64,000 nt of DNA from Cognatiyoonia koreensis (GTDB lineage Bacteria > Pseudomonadota > Alphaproteobacteria > Rhodobacterales > Rhodobacteraceae): the NCBI RefSeq assembly GCF_900109295.1, contig NZ_FOIZ01000001.1, positions 2,232,001-2,296,000 on the forward strand, in the 5' to 3' direction. Shown here in pieces: positions 25,424 to 32,861 of this stretch (the first letter of the stretch is position 1; the number at the start of each line of letters is the position of its first letter). The translations under genes and the position numbers were made by a program. The notes under the pieces were generated by a model. It was not told the DNA's origin. It was given only the letters and a program-made list of their open reading frames with translations, and ran no database searches.

Positions 25424-26466
25424 GTTGCGGCTTCTTCCGACAGGACTGACAAGACAACCGACTCTTTAGAAAGTCCAAGGGTGTCCATTTGCTGATCCAC
25501 TGCCAGCAATGCCGCCAGCCCCGCCGCACCAGATGGTGACGACTGAAGCCCATACCCCGCGACGAAATCCGTCCCTGCCTCTGCCTCGTGTTCGCTGATC
25601 GTCACAAAAAAATCGGCGTCGCGGGCAAGGCCCTTAAGAGCGATCAGAGACGGTTCCTTGCAATCGAGACGTCCCATGACTGAGACCGGACCGCGCGTGG
25701 CAGTCGGTGCCGCGTTTGCGATCGACTGGGCAAGTGCTGGAGCTGCATCCGGCTCGACCACGATAATCTTTGGTCCATCGCCCCAAACGAGTCGCGCATG
25801 CGCCGCGCAAGCTGCCGCGAGACCCCCAACACCGGCCTGCAAGAAGATATGCGTCGGGGCGGTTGGGATTTGCGTAACAGCTTCTGCCATCAGGGACAGG
25901 TAGCCTTCCATAAGGACGTGGGGAATATCGCTGTAACCGGGCCAAGAACTATCCGACAGCAGAACGAGACCTTCAGATTGCGCCGCTTTCGCAGCGGCAG
26001 CCATGCTTTCCTCGTACACCTCTCCGGCGCGCACGACCTCGGCGCCAATATCACGTAGACGCTTCGCAAAGCTTTCGGGCACGCTGTTTGCGATATAGAT
26101 GCGGGCCTGTGCGCCGAATGCTGCTGCACCTGCTGCCACGGACAACCCGTGATTACCCGCGCTTGCCGTGACGTAGGTCTTGCCTGCGGAGGCATTCGCC
26201 AAGGCGTCCTTGGCGATGACATGCGCGGCTCCCAGCGCTTTGAAACTGCCTAGTCCCATGCGCGTGCGCTCGTCTTTGACAAAAATCCTCGCAACGCTGC
26301 AATGCTCGGCCAAGTCGCTTGCCGCGACCAGCGGTGTTAAAGCAGCGCGCGGGCACCGGACAAGCAGGGCTTGTGTGGCGGAGGCATCCGCGACGGGCCA
26401 CGGCATGGCATCAAGGTCTGAATGCAACATTCCGGTGCCGCGAAAAGGGTTTTTCTGAATTTCCAT
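25420..26466 (-). CDS. PLP-dependent fold-II lyase, diaminopropionate ammonia-lyase/threonine dehydratase-like
   Basis: A 348-residue enzyme of the tryptophan synthase beta family. The PLP lysine is in RTRMGLGSFKALGAAHV (about 69-85), the substrate-binding loop is TASAGNHGLSVAAGAAAFG, and the phosphate loop is AGVGGLAAA. The R-x-G-L-x-S-F-K pattern is closest to diaminopropionate ammonia-lyase. EutB (ectoine utilisation) is a relative. First gene of the operon. The start could also be ATG 26430 (MLHSDLD). No close ribosome site supports either. Confidence 0.78.
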   Translation of the reverse strand: MEIQKNPFRGTGMLHSDLDAMPWPVADASATQALLVRCPRAALTPLVAASDLAEHCSVARIFVKDERTRMGLGSFKALGAAHVIAKDALANASAGKTYVTASAGNHGLSVAAGAAAFGAQARIYIANSVPESFAKRLRDIGAEVVRAGEVYEESMAAAAKAAQSEGLVLLSDSSWPGYSDIPHVLMEGYLSLMAEAVTQIPTAPTHIFLQAGVGGLAAACAAHARLVWGDGPKIIVVEPDAAPALAQSIANAAPTATRGPVSVMGRLDCKEPSLIALKGLARDADFFVTISEHEAEAGTDFVAGYGLQSSPSGAAGLAALLAVDQQMDTLGLSKESVVLSVLSEEAAT

Positions 26467-26616
26467 ATTTGCACTGCACCAGCCTTACGCAGTTAGGTCA
26501 ATTCATTTGGAGCAGGGTCCGCTTGACGCCAAGTGACGCCCTTTCGTTTTCTACCTTGTCCCTGGCACCCCAAAGGTGCTGATCTGTTCGGCGTATCGAT
26601 CAAAAAGGCCAACCGA

Positions 26617-27654
26617 ATGACACCCAAAGAGCTTAAAGCACTTCTAGCCCCCTACCGGGCTGCAACAGCGACTTTCGAAAAGACTGAAGTCGCAGCGGCT
26701 TTGCGCGATGTTTTCAGCAGCGGTGCTGTGATCAACATGTGCCACCCTTTCGGGGAACTCGGTGGGCCTACGGTATTCTTCGATGACTGCCTTGGCCCTC
26801 TCCATGATGCAATGTCAGACCTAGAAAGGCGTGACATGATCGTCTTGGCGGGGAAAACACCGGAAGGGCAGGACTGGGTCGGCATGATGGGGAACTACAT
26901 GGGCACATTCGCGGCCCCTTTCCTTGGCATCCCGCCCACGGGCCATTTGGCGCATATGCGCTATCACGAGTTCTTCCAGATCGCGGACGGTAAGGTCGTC
27001 CATATGCAAGCAATCTGGGACATTCCGGAGTTGATGATGCAAGCAAGGGCTTGGCCGATGGCACCGCAACTTGGGGCGTTTCTGTGCACACCCGGTCCGA
27101 TGACCGGCGATGGGTTGACCGTTTCAGGAGACGGACAGGCAACCCATGACCACGTTATCGCGATGCTGACAGATCTTTGCAAGTATCCAGAAAATCCTGA
27201 TCCGCACTGCATGAACCTCGAAGAATACTGGCACCCGTGTTTCAATTGGTACGGGCCTGCGGGGATAGGCACAGGCCGCGGAATCTCGGGGTTTCGGAAC
27301 TGGCATCAGATCCCGTTCCTGAATGCCATGCCCGACCGCCGATTGGACGGAACGGGCGGCCTTTCATCCCACTGGTTCGGCGAAGGTGCATATGTGTGCG
27401 AGACCGGCTGGCCCAATATGCGACTTACACTTACCGACGACGGTTGGATGGGAATCGCACCAGCAGGACGGGAGGTTCTGCTGCGCAGCCTCGATTTCTG
27501 GCGCATGGAAGGCGGTAAAATCCGAGAGAATTGGGTACTTGTCGATTTGCTTGACCTTTATCGGCAGCTGGGCGTGGACGTGTTGCGTCGCATGGGAGAA
27601 TTCAACAAGGCGCGCCTAAGCGGACCAATTGCTGTCCCTGACGGGATGACATAG
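26617..27654 (+). CDS. Tandem SnoaL/NTF2-like domain protein
   Basis: A 345-residue cytoplasmic protein starting at ATG 26617 after AAAAAGG. Two cone-shaped NTF2-like halves are suggested: residues about 15-155 end in HMRYHEFFQIADGKVVHMQAIWDIPELMMQA, and residues about 185-330 end in SLDFWRMEGGKIRENWVLVDLLDLYRQLG. Each carries the family's closing strand pattern (F-x-x-x-x-G-K-I/V-x-x-x-x-x-x-D). SnoaL-like proteins include polyketide cyclases, hydrolases and isomerases. The reaction is unknown. It is divergent from the PLP lyase operon and 31 bp upstream of the next gene. Confidence 0.75.
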   Translation: MTPKELKALLAPYRAATATFEKTEVAAALRDVFSSGAVINMCHPFGELGGPTVFFDDCLGPLHDAMSDLERRDMIVLAGKTPEGQDWVGMMGNYMGTFAAPFLGIPPTGHLAHMRYHEFFQIADGKVVHMQAIWDIPELMMQARAWPMAPQLGAFLCTPGPMTGDGLTVSGDGQATHDHVIAMLTDLCKYPENPDPHCMNLEEYWHPCFNWYGPAGIGTGRGISGFRNWHQIPFLNAMPDRRLDGTGGLSSHWFGEGAYVCETGWPNMRLTLTDDGWMGIAPAGREVLLRSLDFWRMEGGKIRENWVLVDLLDLYRQLGVDVLRRMGEFNKARLSGPIAVPDGMT

Positions 27655-27685
27655 GCTGGCACAACGGCAGACAATGGGAGTGGCG

Positions 27686-28519
27686 ATGACGGCGAAATAC
27701 TATGCCCCAAAGGGCGGACATCCCGGTCAAGATCAGCTTTTGACCGATCGCGCCGTATTCACTGACGCCTATGCCGTGATCCCGAAAGGGACAATGCGTG
27801 ACATCGTCACCAGCTATCTCCCGCACTGGGAAAATACGCGCCTGTGGGTGATTGCGCGCCCGCTCAGCGGTTTTGCAGAGACATTTTCCCAATACATCAT
27901 GGAAGTCGGCAAAGGGGGTGGATCCAGCCAGCCAGAAAGCGACCCAACTGCGCAGTCCGTGCTGTTTGTCGTCGAAGGCAGTGCAGCACTGTCCATCAAA
28001 GGACAAGAGCACACACTATCGGAGGGTGGTTACGCTTACCTGCCGCCCGGAACGGATTGGACACTGCACAATAAGGCTGATGATAACTTGCGCTTTCATT
28101 GGATCCGCAAAGCTTATCAGCCTGTTCCGGGTATCGCGGTACCAGACGTTTTGATTGCCAATGAAAATGACATCACGCCGAACGTGATGCCAGGAACAGA
28201 CGGGAAATGGGCCACGACCCGTTTCGTCAATCCGTCTGACATCCGTCACGACATGCATGTCAACATCGTCACTTTCGAACCAGGTGCTGTGATCCCTTTC
28301 CTGGAAACGCATGTTATGGAACACGGGCTTTATGTGCTCGAAGGCAAGGCAGTCTACCGGCTTAATCAAGACTGGGTCGAAGTTGAGGCCGGTGACTTCA
28401 TGTGGCTCCGCGCTTTCTGCCCGCAGGCCTGTTATGCGGGCGGTCCGGGCAGGTTCCGCTACCTGCTTTACAAGGACGTAAACCGGCATATGCCGCTGCG
28501 ACTTCATCCAACAACGTAA
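27686..28519 (+). CDS. (S)-ureidoglycine aminohydrolase-like bicupin
   Basis: A 277-residue Mn-type bicupin. ATG 27686 follows GGAG (the frame also has ATG 27674). The N-terminus KYYAPKGGHPGQDQLLTDRAVFTDAYAVIPKGTMRDIVTSY (read here as the family's conserved opening) and LWVIARPLSGFAETFSQYIMEV are diagnostic of ureidoglycine aminohydrolase (AllE/UGLYAH). The second cupin holds THVMEHGLYVLEGKAVYRLNQDW with His/Glu/Gln metal ligands. The enzyme releases ammonia from ureidoglycine in allantoin breakdown. No allantoinase or allantoate amidohydrolase lies nearby, so either those are elsewhere or the enzyme acts on another ureido/amino compound. Confidence 0.82.
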   Translation: MTAKYYAPKGGHPGQDQLLTDRAVFTDAYAVIPKGTMRDIVTSYLPHWENTRLWVIARPLSGFAETFSQYIMEVGKGGGSSQPESDPTAQSVLFVVEGSAALSIKGQEHTLSEGGYAYLPPGTDWTLHNKADDNLRFHWIRKAYQPVPGIAVPDVLIANENDITPNVMPGTDGKWATTRFVNPSDIRHDMHVNIVTFEPGAVIPFLETHVMEHGLYVLEGKAVYRLNQDWVEVEAGDFMWLRAFCPQACYAGGPGRFRYLLYKDVNRHMPLRLHPTT

Positions 28520-28704
28520 GGCGTTTCAACGAATTATTCTTCGCGTTCCGCACTTTCCCCGATCCGTCGATCACGGGCGACAGGCCCAAATAGGGCAGCT
28601 TGTCTGGGTAGCCAGCGGTATCTATCAGATCACCGAAAGGCGAAAAGATTTCTGAACTTGGATGTATAGGCCGATCGCCACTACGAAGAACCGAGTTAGC
28701 GAAA

Positions 28705-29655
28705 CTACCGCCAGTTGTAGGTGACGCTGAACCCGACAGTTGCATCGCCATGCGCGCGTTCTGCAATCGTTGATACATTTTCATCCCATCCGACAAATGC
28801 GGCGAGAGAGTATTTCTCGTTCAAAGTGTGATCGACTTCCAGCACTGCTTTTACCCGATCGTCTTCGCGAGTTGTAGGATCACTGCTGGAAAAGGCGTCC
28901 AGGTAAGCGCGATTGTAGACGGTGGAACGTGCCGTGACCTCTGTCTGCTCTGACAGCGGCACCCGTATCATCAGGCGCAATCCGAATTCGTCATAGCTAA
29001 AGCGCTCCAGATCGGCGCGGCGTGCCTCTGCGTATACCGTGCCTGAAATTGCAAACCGATCCTTGTTCGGACGCACCATATGGGTGAGCTGGGCGAGGTA
29101 TTCAAACTGGTCAAAGCCGGCAAGGCGATCCTCGTTCTGCTCGCGATAGCCGAACCGGACCATCGCGGTCGACATTACTTTTGGGCTATGCCGATACTGC
29201 AGCTGCACGCCAACACGTTCGCGGTGATAATCCCAACTGCCTTCTGAGTGTGAGCGGTCAACGTTGCCTATGACGCGGTATTGCCAGGCGTTGTCCTCTC
29301 CGAATTTCTGCTGATAGGTGACAGAAAGCCCTGCCTGCCTACCTGACACTCCATGCGCGGTCTTATTGCCAGTGACCTCGAGATCAGCGCCATACGTCAG
29401 CTTTGCACCATCGGGCAACTTGTTTTCGACTAAGGCCGTCGAATACAGATGCGGCGCATTCTCGAATGAGACCCGCATGGTGCCATCTTCATCCATAAGC
29501 TGCCCGGCACGACCGAAACCAAGCGTCGTGCTAGCGCTGAATGACTGATCGTCGGCCACTGCCATTACAGGCAACACTGCAAGACCGAACAGACCCACCA
29601 GCCTGCAGGCCCCTGAAATAACGATGTGAATCGCCCTGTCGCCCTTGAGTGTCAT
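28705..29655 (-). CDS. Predicted outer-membrane beta-barrel protein
   Basis: A 316-residue exported protein of unknown family. ATG 29655 is chosen (GTG 29670 is also in frame). The signal peptide runs to about residue 34 (LVGLFGLAVLPVMAVA). The mature part alternates polar and hydrophobic/aromatic residues in many short strands (AGLSVTYQQKFG, YRVIGNVDRSH, VGVQLQYRH, STAMVRFGYRE, LAAFVGWDEN) and ends VGFSVTYNWR, consistent with a 12-16 strand barrel. It is divergent from the UDP-sulfoquinovose synthase gene. A link to polysaccharide export is possible but unproven. Confidence 0.65.
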   Translation of the reverse strand: MTLKGDRAIHIVISGACRLVGLFGLAVLPVMAVADDQSFSASTTLGFGRAGQLMDEDGTMRVSFENAPHLYSTALVENKLPDGAKLTYGADLEVTGNKTAHGVSGRQAGLSVTYQQKFGEDNAWQYRVIGNVDRSHSEGSWDYHRERVGVQLQYRHSPKVMSTAMVRFGYREQNEDRLAGFDQFEYLAQLTHMVRPNKDRFAISGTVYAEARRADLERFSYDEFGLRLMIRVPLSEQTEVTARSTVYNRAYLDAFSSSDPTTREDDRVKAVLEVDHTLNEKYSLAAFVGWDENVSTIAERAHGDATVGFSVTYNWR

Positions 29656-29747
29656 GCCGTGTCCCACCACTTCTACGAATTAGACAACTTTGATCTGACC
29701 GCGCTTTGTGGCGAAAGTTAGGAGCAATTTTTACGAAAAACGTTCAA

Positions 29748-29795
29748 TTGTCGCACCTTGCGAAACAGTCACTGTAAGCAATCGCCTTGCGACAA
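29748..29795 (+). repeat. Inverted/direct repeat in the 29.7-30.0 kb promoter region
   Basis: TTGTCGCA (29748-29755) is repeated in inverse orientation as TGCGACAA (29788-29795). CCTTGCGA also occurs twice (after each arm). The ~345-bp gap between the barrel gene and the epimerase gene otherwise holds no ORF. This may be a regulator-binding or hairpin element. Confidence 0.4.
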
Positions 29796-29872
29796 GTCGA
29801 TTGGGACGGCGCGATCGTCCAGCGGTCGTGGTCTTTGCCCTGTCAAAGAATGCCAAGCAAATGCGAGTTCAT

Positions 29873-29885
29873 TGACGATACGTCA
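29873..29885 (+). promoter_or_regulatory. Perfect palindrome TGACG-N3-CGTCA overlapping a possible -35
   Basis: TGACGATACGTCA lies 117 bp upstream of the UDP-sulfoquinovose synthase start. It overlaps TTGACG (29872-29877), which is 17 bp from TGTATC (29895-29900), a mediocre sigma-70-like pair. An activator or repressor site is plausible. Confidence 0.4.
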
Positions 29886-30001
29886 CCAACAGAATGTATC
29901 CAAATTCACAACATTGCCTTGCCACTGACAGAATTGGTCCCCGAATGCGCCTAAATCGCATGGTTAACGTTCCCTTAAGACAGCGAAAAAGAGGTAGCGG
30001 A

Positions 30002-31210
30002 ATGTCTAAGAAAATTATCGTACTAGGTGGTGACGGGTTTTGTGGTTGGCCAACATCGTTGTATCTGAGTGCGCAAGGGCACGACGTGCATATCGTGGAC
30101 AACATGTCTCGTCGTGCCATCGACGAAGAACTCGGTGCCGACAGCCTGACGCCGATTGCGTCCATGGAAGACCGCCTGACAGCATGGGAGGAAACCGGCG
30201 GTGCGCCGATCGGGTTCTCGAACATCGATGTTGCTAAGGACTATGCTGGACTGCGTGACTTGATCGCACAGATCAAGCCAGACACCGTTATCCAATTCGC
30301 AGAACAGCGTGCAGCCCCCTATTCAATGAAGGGTGAGCACGGCAAAACCTATACCGTCAATAACAACATCGGCGCGACGCACAACTTGCTGACCGCAATT
30401 TCCGAATTGCGTCAGGACGTTCATGTCGTGCACCTCGGAACGATGGGTGTTTATGGCTATGACGGCGACGGGTTGGAAATTCCCGAAGGCTACCTCAAGG
30501 TTTATGTGCCAGGCGACGACCGCAGTATTTTCCAGCGCGACATCCTGTATCCAACGAACCCGGGCAGCGTCTATCACATGACAAAGTCCATGGATCAGCT
30601 AATGTTCCAATTCTATGCCAAAAACGACGGCATGCGGATCACGGACCTGCATCAAGGCATCGTCTGGGGCACGCAGACTGACGAAACCCGTCGTGATGAA
30701 CGCCTTATCAACCGCTTCGACTATGACGGTGACTATGGCACGGTCTTGAACCGTTTCCTGATGCAGGCGGCCGTTGGCCACCCGCTGACGGTTCACGGGA
30801 CCGGTGGGCAGACCCGTGCTTTCATCCATATTCAGGACACCGTGCAGTGCCTTGCACTTGCTATCGCAAATCCGCCAGCGCGCGGTGATCGCGTGAAGAT
30901 CCTGAACCAGATGACGGAAACACATCGCGTGCGTGATTTGGCGACGATGATCGCGGATGTGGCCGGCGCGCAGGTCGCCATGGTTGATAACCCACGCAAC
31001 GAAGCCGCGGAAAACGACCTCGTCGTATCCAACAAGGGCTTCATTGATCTGGGGCTCGAACCCATGACGTTGGCCAAAGGCCTTTTGACTGAGACGATGG
31101 AGGTCTCTCAGAAGTACGCCGACCGTTGCCGCATGGAAATGATCCCGTGCGTGTCCACATGGACAGACAACCAAAAGCCCGGCGTCGTAACGCCGCTCGC
31201 TGCCGAATAG
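30002..31210 (+). CDS. UDP-sulfoquinovose synthase-like NAD-dependent epimerase/dehydratase
   Basis: A 402-residue extended SDR. ATG 30002 follows GAGG. The dinucleotide loop is IIVLGGDGFCGWPTSLYLSAQGHDV, the SQD1/SqdB form of GxxGxxG. FAEQRAAPYSMKGEHGKTYTVNNNIGATHNLL matches the SQD1 substrate region. The catalytic Thr is in HLGTMGVYGYDG, and the Tyr/Lys pair in VYHMTKSMDQ. SQD1 converts UDP-glucose and sulfite to UDP-sulfoquinovose, the donor for SQDG or for sulfonated glycans. The usual sqdC/sqdD partners are not adjacent. Instead a BcsB-like protein and a GT2 synthase follow on the same strand. Confidence 0.85.
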   Translation: MSKKIIVLGGDGFCGWPTSLYLSAQGHDVHIVDNMSRRAIDEELGADSLTPIASMEDRLTAWEETGGAPIGFSNIDVAKDYAGLRDLIAQIKPDTVIQFAEQRAAPYSMKGEHGKTYTVNNNIGATHNLLTAISELRQDVHVVHLGTMGVYGYDGDGLEIPEGYLKVYVPGDDRSIFQRDILYPTNPGSVYHMTKSMDQLMFQFYAKNDGMRITDLHQGIVWGTQTDETRRDERLINRFDYDGDYGTVLNRFLMQAAVGHPLTVHGTGGQTRAFIHIQDTVQCLALAIANPPARGDRVKILNQMTETHRVRDLATMIADVAGAQVAMVDNPRNEAAENDLVVSNKGFIDLGLEPMTLAKGLLTETMEVSQKYADRCRMEMIPCVSTWTDNQKPGVVTPLAAE

Positions 31211-31222
31211 GCAAAGCGAAGC

Positions 31223-31251
31223 ATCTGCGCCCCAACGTCCGGGGCGCAGAT
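31223..31251 (+). terminator. Intercistronic hairpin between epimerase and BcsB-like genes
   Basis: ATCTGCGCCCC (31223-31233) and GGGGCGCAGAT (31241-31251) form a perfect 11-bp stem with a 7-nt loop, 12 nt after the epimerase stop. It is not followed by a T-tract, so partial termination or message stabilisation is more likely than full termination. Confidence 0.55.
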
Positions 31252-31292
31252 TGCCCCGAAATCGCACAGTTCTATACGTGGTGGGATAGAAT

Positions 31293-32861
31293 ATGAGAAT
31301 GGTAATTCTGGCCTTGTTGGTCTTTGTCTTGGCAGGCATCTCGCTTGGCCTTTCAAGACTTGGCATCACGGAACTTGTCCCTCAGATGTTGGCGGGCAAC
31401 GGGCCGCAGCTTACCTTTGAAGTCGAGCCAGATACCAAGGAAACAAGCCTTGAGGTTGATGTGCTGCGTGCGCGTCCCGACGGGGTGATGATGTTGACCC
31501 GTTCCAATGTCGCGCAGACAGCGCATTTTCAGTTGCCGCAGGATGCTGGTCTGGTCTCCGGCGTGCTTGAACTGAATTTGGCGGCGCAGATCAGCGACGA
31601 TCAGAACAGTCTCTTGCGCGTTTTGGTCGGCAACCAGACGCGCGGTGAAGTTCTCTTGCGTCCTGGCCAGCGCGACATCAAGGCAGAGATCGGACTGACT
31701 TCGGACGATTTAGCCGGTGACGCGCTTGCAGTGCGCTATGCGCTGGTGAACCCCGCCGACGACGGGGCGTGCACGGTTGATGGCGGTTGGTCGAACGTGA
31801 TCGAGGTCGAACAGGACAGCCGCCTAGTTTTACAGGTGGACGAAAAGAAACTGACTCCGCGCGATCAGGTCGCCGCTTGGGGCAATGTCGTACTGATCGG
31901 CTGGCCGGGTTGGCTGTCCGAAGCCCAACGGCAGGACCGGTGGTTCAGCGCAATGCAACTGGCCCAGCGCGGCTTTCAAGTGCGTTTTGTCGATGCGCCG
32001 GACAGCGAGACCCTGTCAGGCAATCCGCTCGCCGAATTGATTGCGTCTGATGTCCAACCTTTTATCACTGATGAAATCGTACCGGAATGGCCGGAATATG
32101 TGGCACAGGTAGGCGGAAATGCGGGCAAGCGCGCGTTCCAACGCGCAGCCACTTGGCGCCATTGGTATCGCATCGGGCCGAAAGATCATCAGTCAAATCC
32201 AACGGCTTTCGCATACGAAATGATGCTTGGGCCGCTGCCCAATGGTGCTGAATGGACGATCGTCGTCACGCATAATGGGTCGATTATCGACGCCGAAACC
32301 GTACCGGGTCGGGCAACTGTCCTGACGCGGACGCTGTCGCTGCGCGAGGCAGACATCACGCACAGTAATGTCATCGAAATCACAGCTACATCGGGCTATG
32401 AACCGACCGGGCTCTGTAACAACGGCCCACAACTTTACGCCGAACTACGCCCCGACACCCGGCTGATCGGTGGCGGTACGCTATTCGACAACGGGATAGA
32501 GGCGCTCAAGAACCGCATGAACCAACGCCAACCGGTTACCCTTGCTGTACCCGAGGACATGTCGCTGGTCGAAGCACAGCGGATGCTGGATCTGATTCAA
32601 GAGCTGGTCGACAAAGACTCAACCCTGCAAGTCGTTCAAGCGGATGCGACGTTGTCGGTCGTCAGACGCACGGACTATGCCGATGATCTTCCCACTCTGC
32701 CAGAGACGGCATACGTGGTCTGGTTCGACGACGACAGCCAGATCACCGCAACACCCGCCGCCGCGTTCAAAGGCGCTGACCCGGTCATTGCGCTGGGTGC
32801 GCTTGCCGTAATTGCCGATCCACTAGATCTGAACCGTAACTCATTGTTGCAGACACCATGA
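31293..32861 (+). CDS. BcsB-like periplasmic subunit of a polysaccharide synthase
   Basis: A 522-residue protein with an N-terminal signal/anchor (VILALLVFVLAGISLGLS, residues 4-21) and a predicted periplasmic beta-rich body. ALVNPADDGACTVDGGWSNVIEVEQDSRLVLQ (about 149-180) resembles the conserved Cys/Trp - acidic - Ser region of BcsB carbohydrate-binding modules. A C-terminal helix-rich domain has PEDMSLVEAQRMLDLIQEL. It is shorter than E. coli BcsB (about 780) and lacks an obvious C-terminal membrane helix. It overlaps the GT2 gene by 4 nt, which supports a synthase-subunit role. Family assignment is from pattern and context only. Confidence 0.6.
   Translation: MRMVILALLVFVLAGISLGLSRLGITELVPQMLAGNGPQLTFEVEPDTKETSLEVDVLRARPDGVMMLTRSNVAQTAHFQLPQDAGLVSGVLELNLAAQISDDQNSLLRVLVGNQTRGEVLLRPGQRDIKAEIGLTSDDLAGDALAVRYALVNPADDGACTVDGGWSNVIEVEQDSRLVLQVDEKKLTPRDQVAAWGNVVLIGWPGWLSEAQRQDRWFSAMQLAQRGFQVRFVDAPDSETLSGNPLAELIASDVQPFITDEIVPEWPEYVAQVGGNAGKRAFQRAATWRHWYRIGPKDHQSNPTAFAYEMMLGPLPNGAEWTIVVTHNGSIIDAETVPGRATVLTRTLSLREADITHSNVIEITATSGYEPTGLCNNGPQLYAELRPDTRLIGGGTLFDNGIEALKNRMNQRQPVTLAVPEDMSLVEAQRMLDLIQELVDKDSTLQVVQADATLSVVRRTDYADDLPTLPETAYVVWFDDDSQITATPAAAFKGADPVIALGALAVIADPLDLNRNSLLQTP

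Noticed and set aside
28520..28704. Minus-strand open frame after the bicupin gene that vaguely recalled a transposase fragment
   Set aside because: The resemblance (a YLGLSP-like string) is too short to support a mobile element; no terminal repeats seen.
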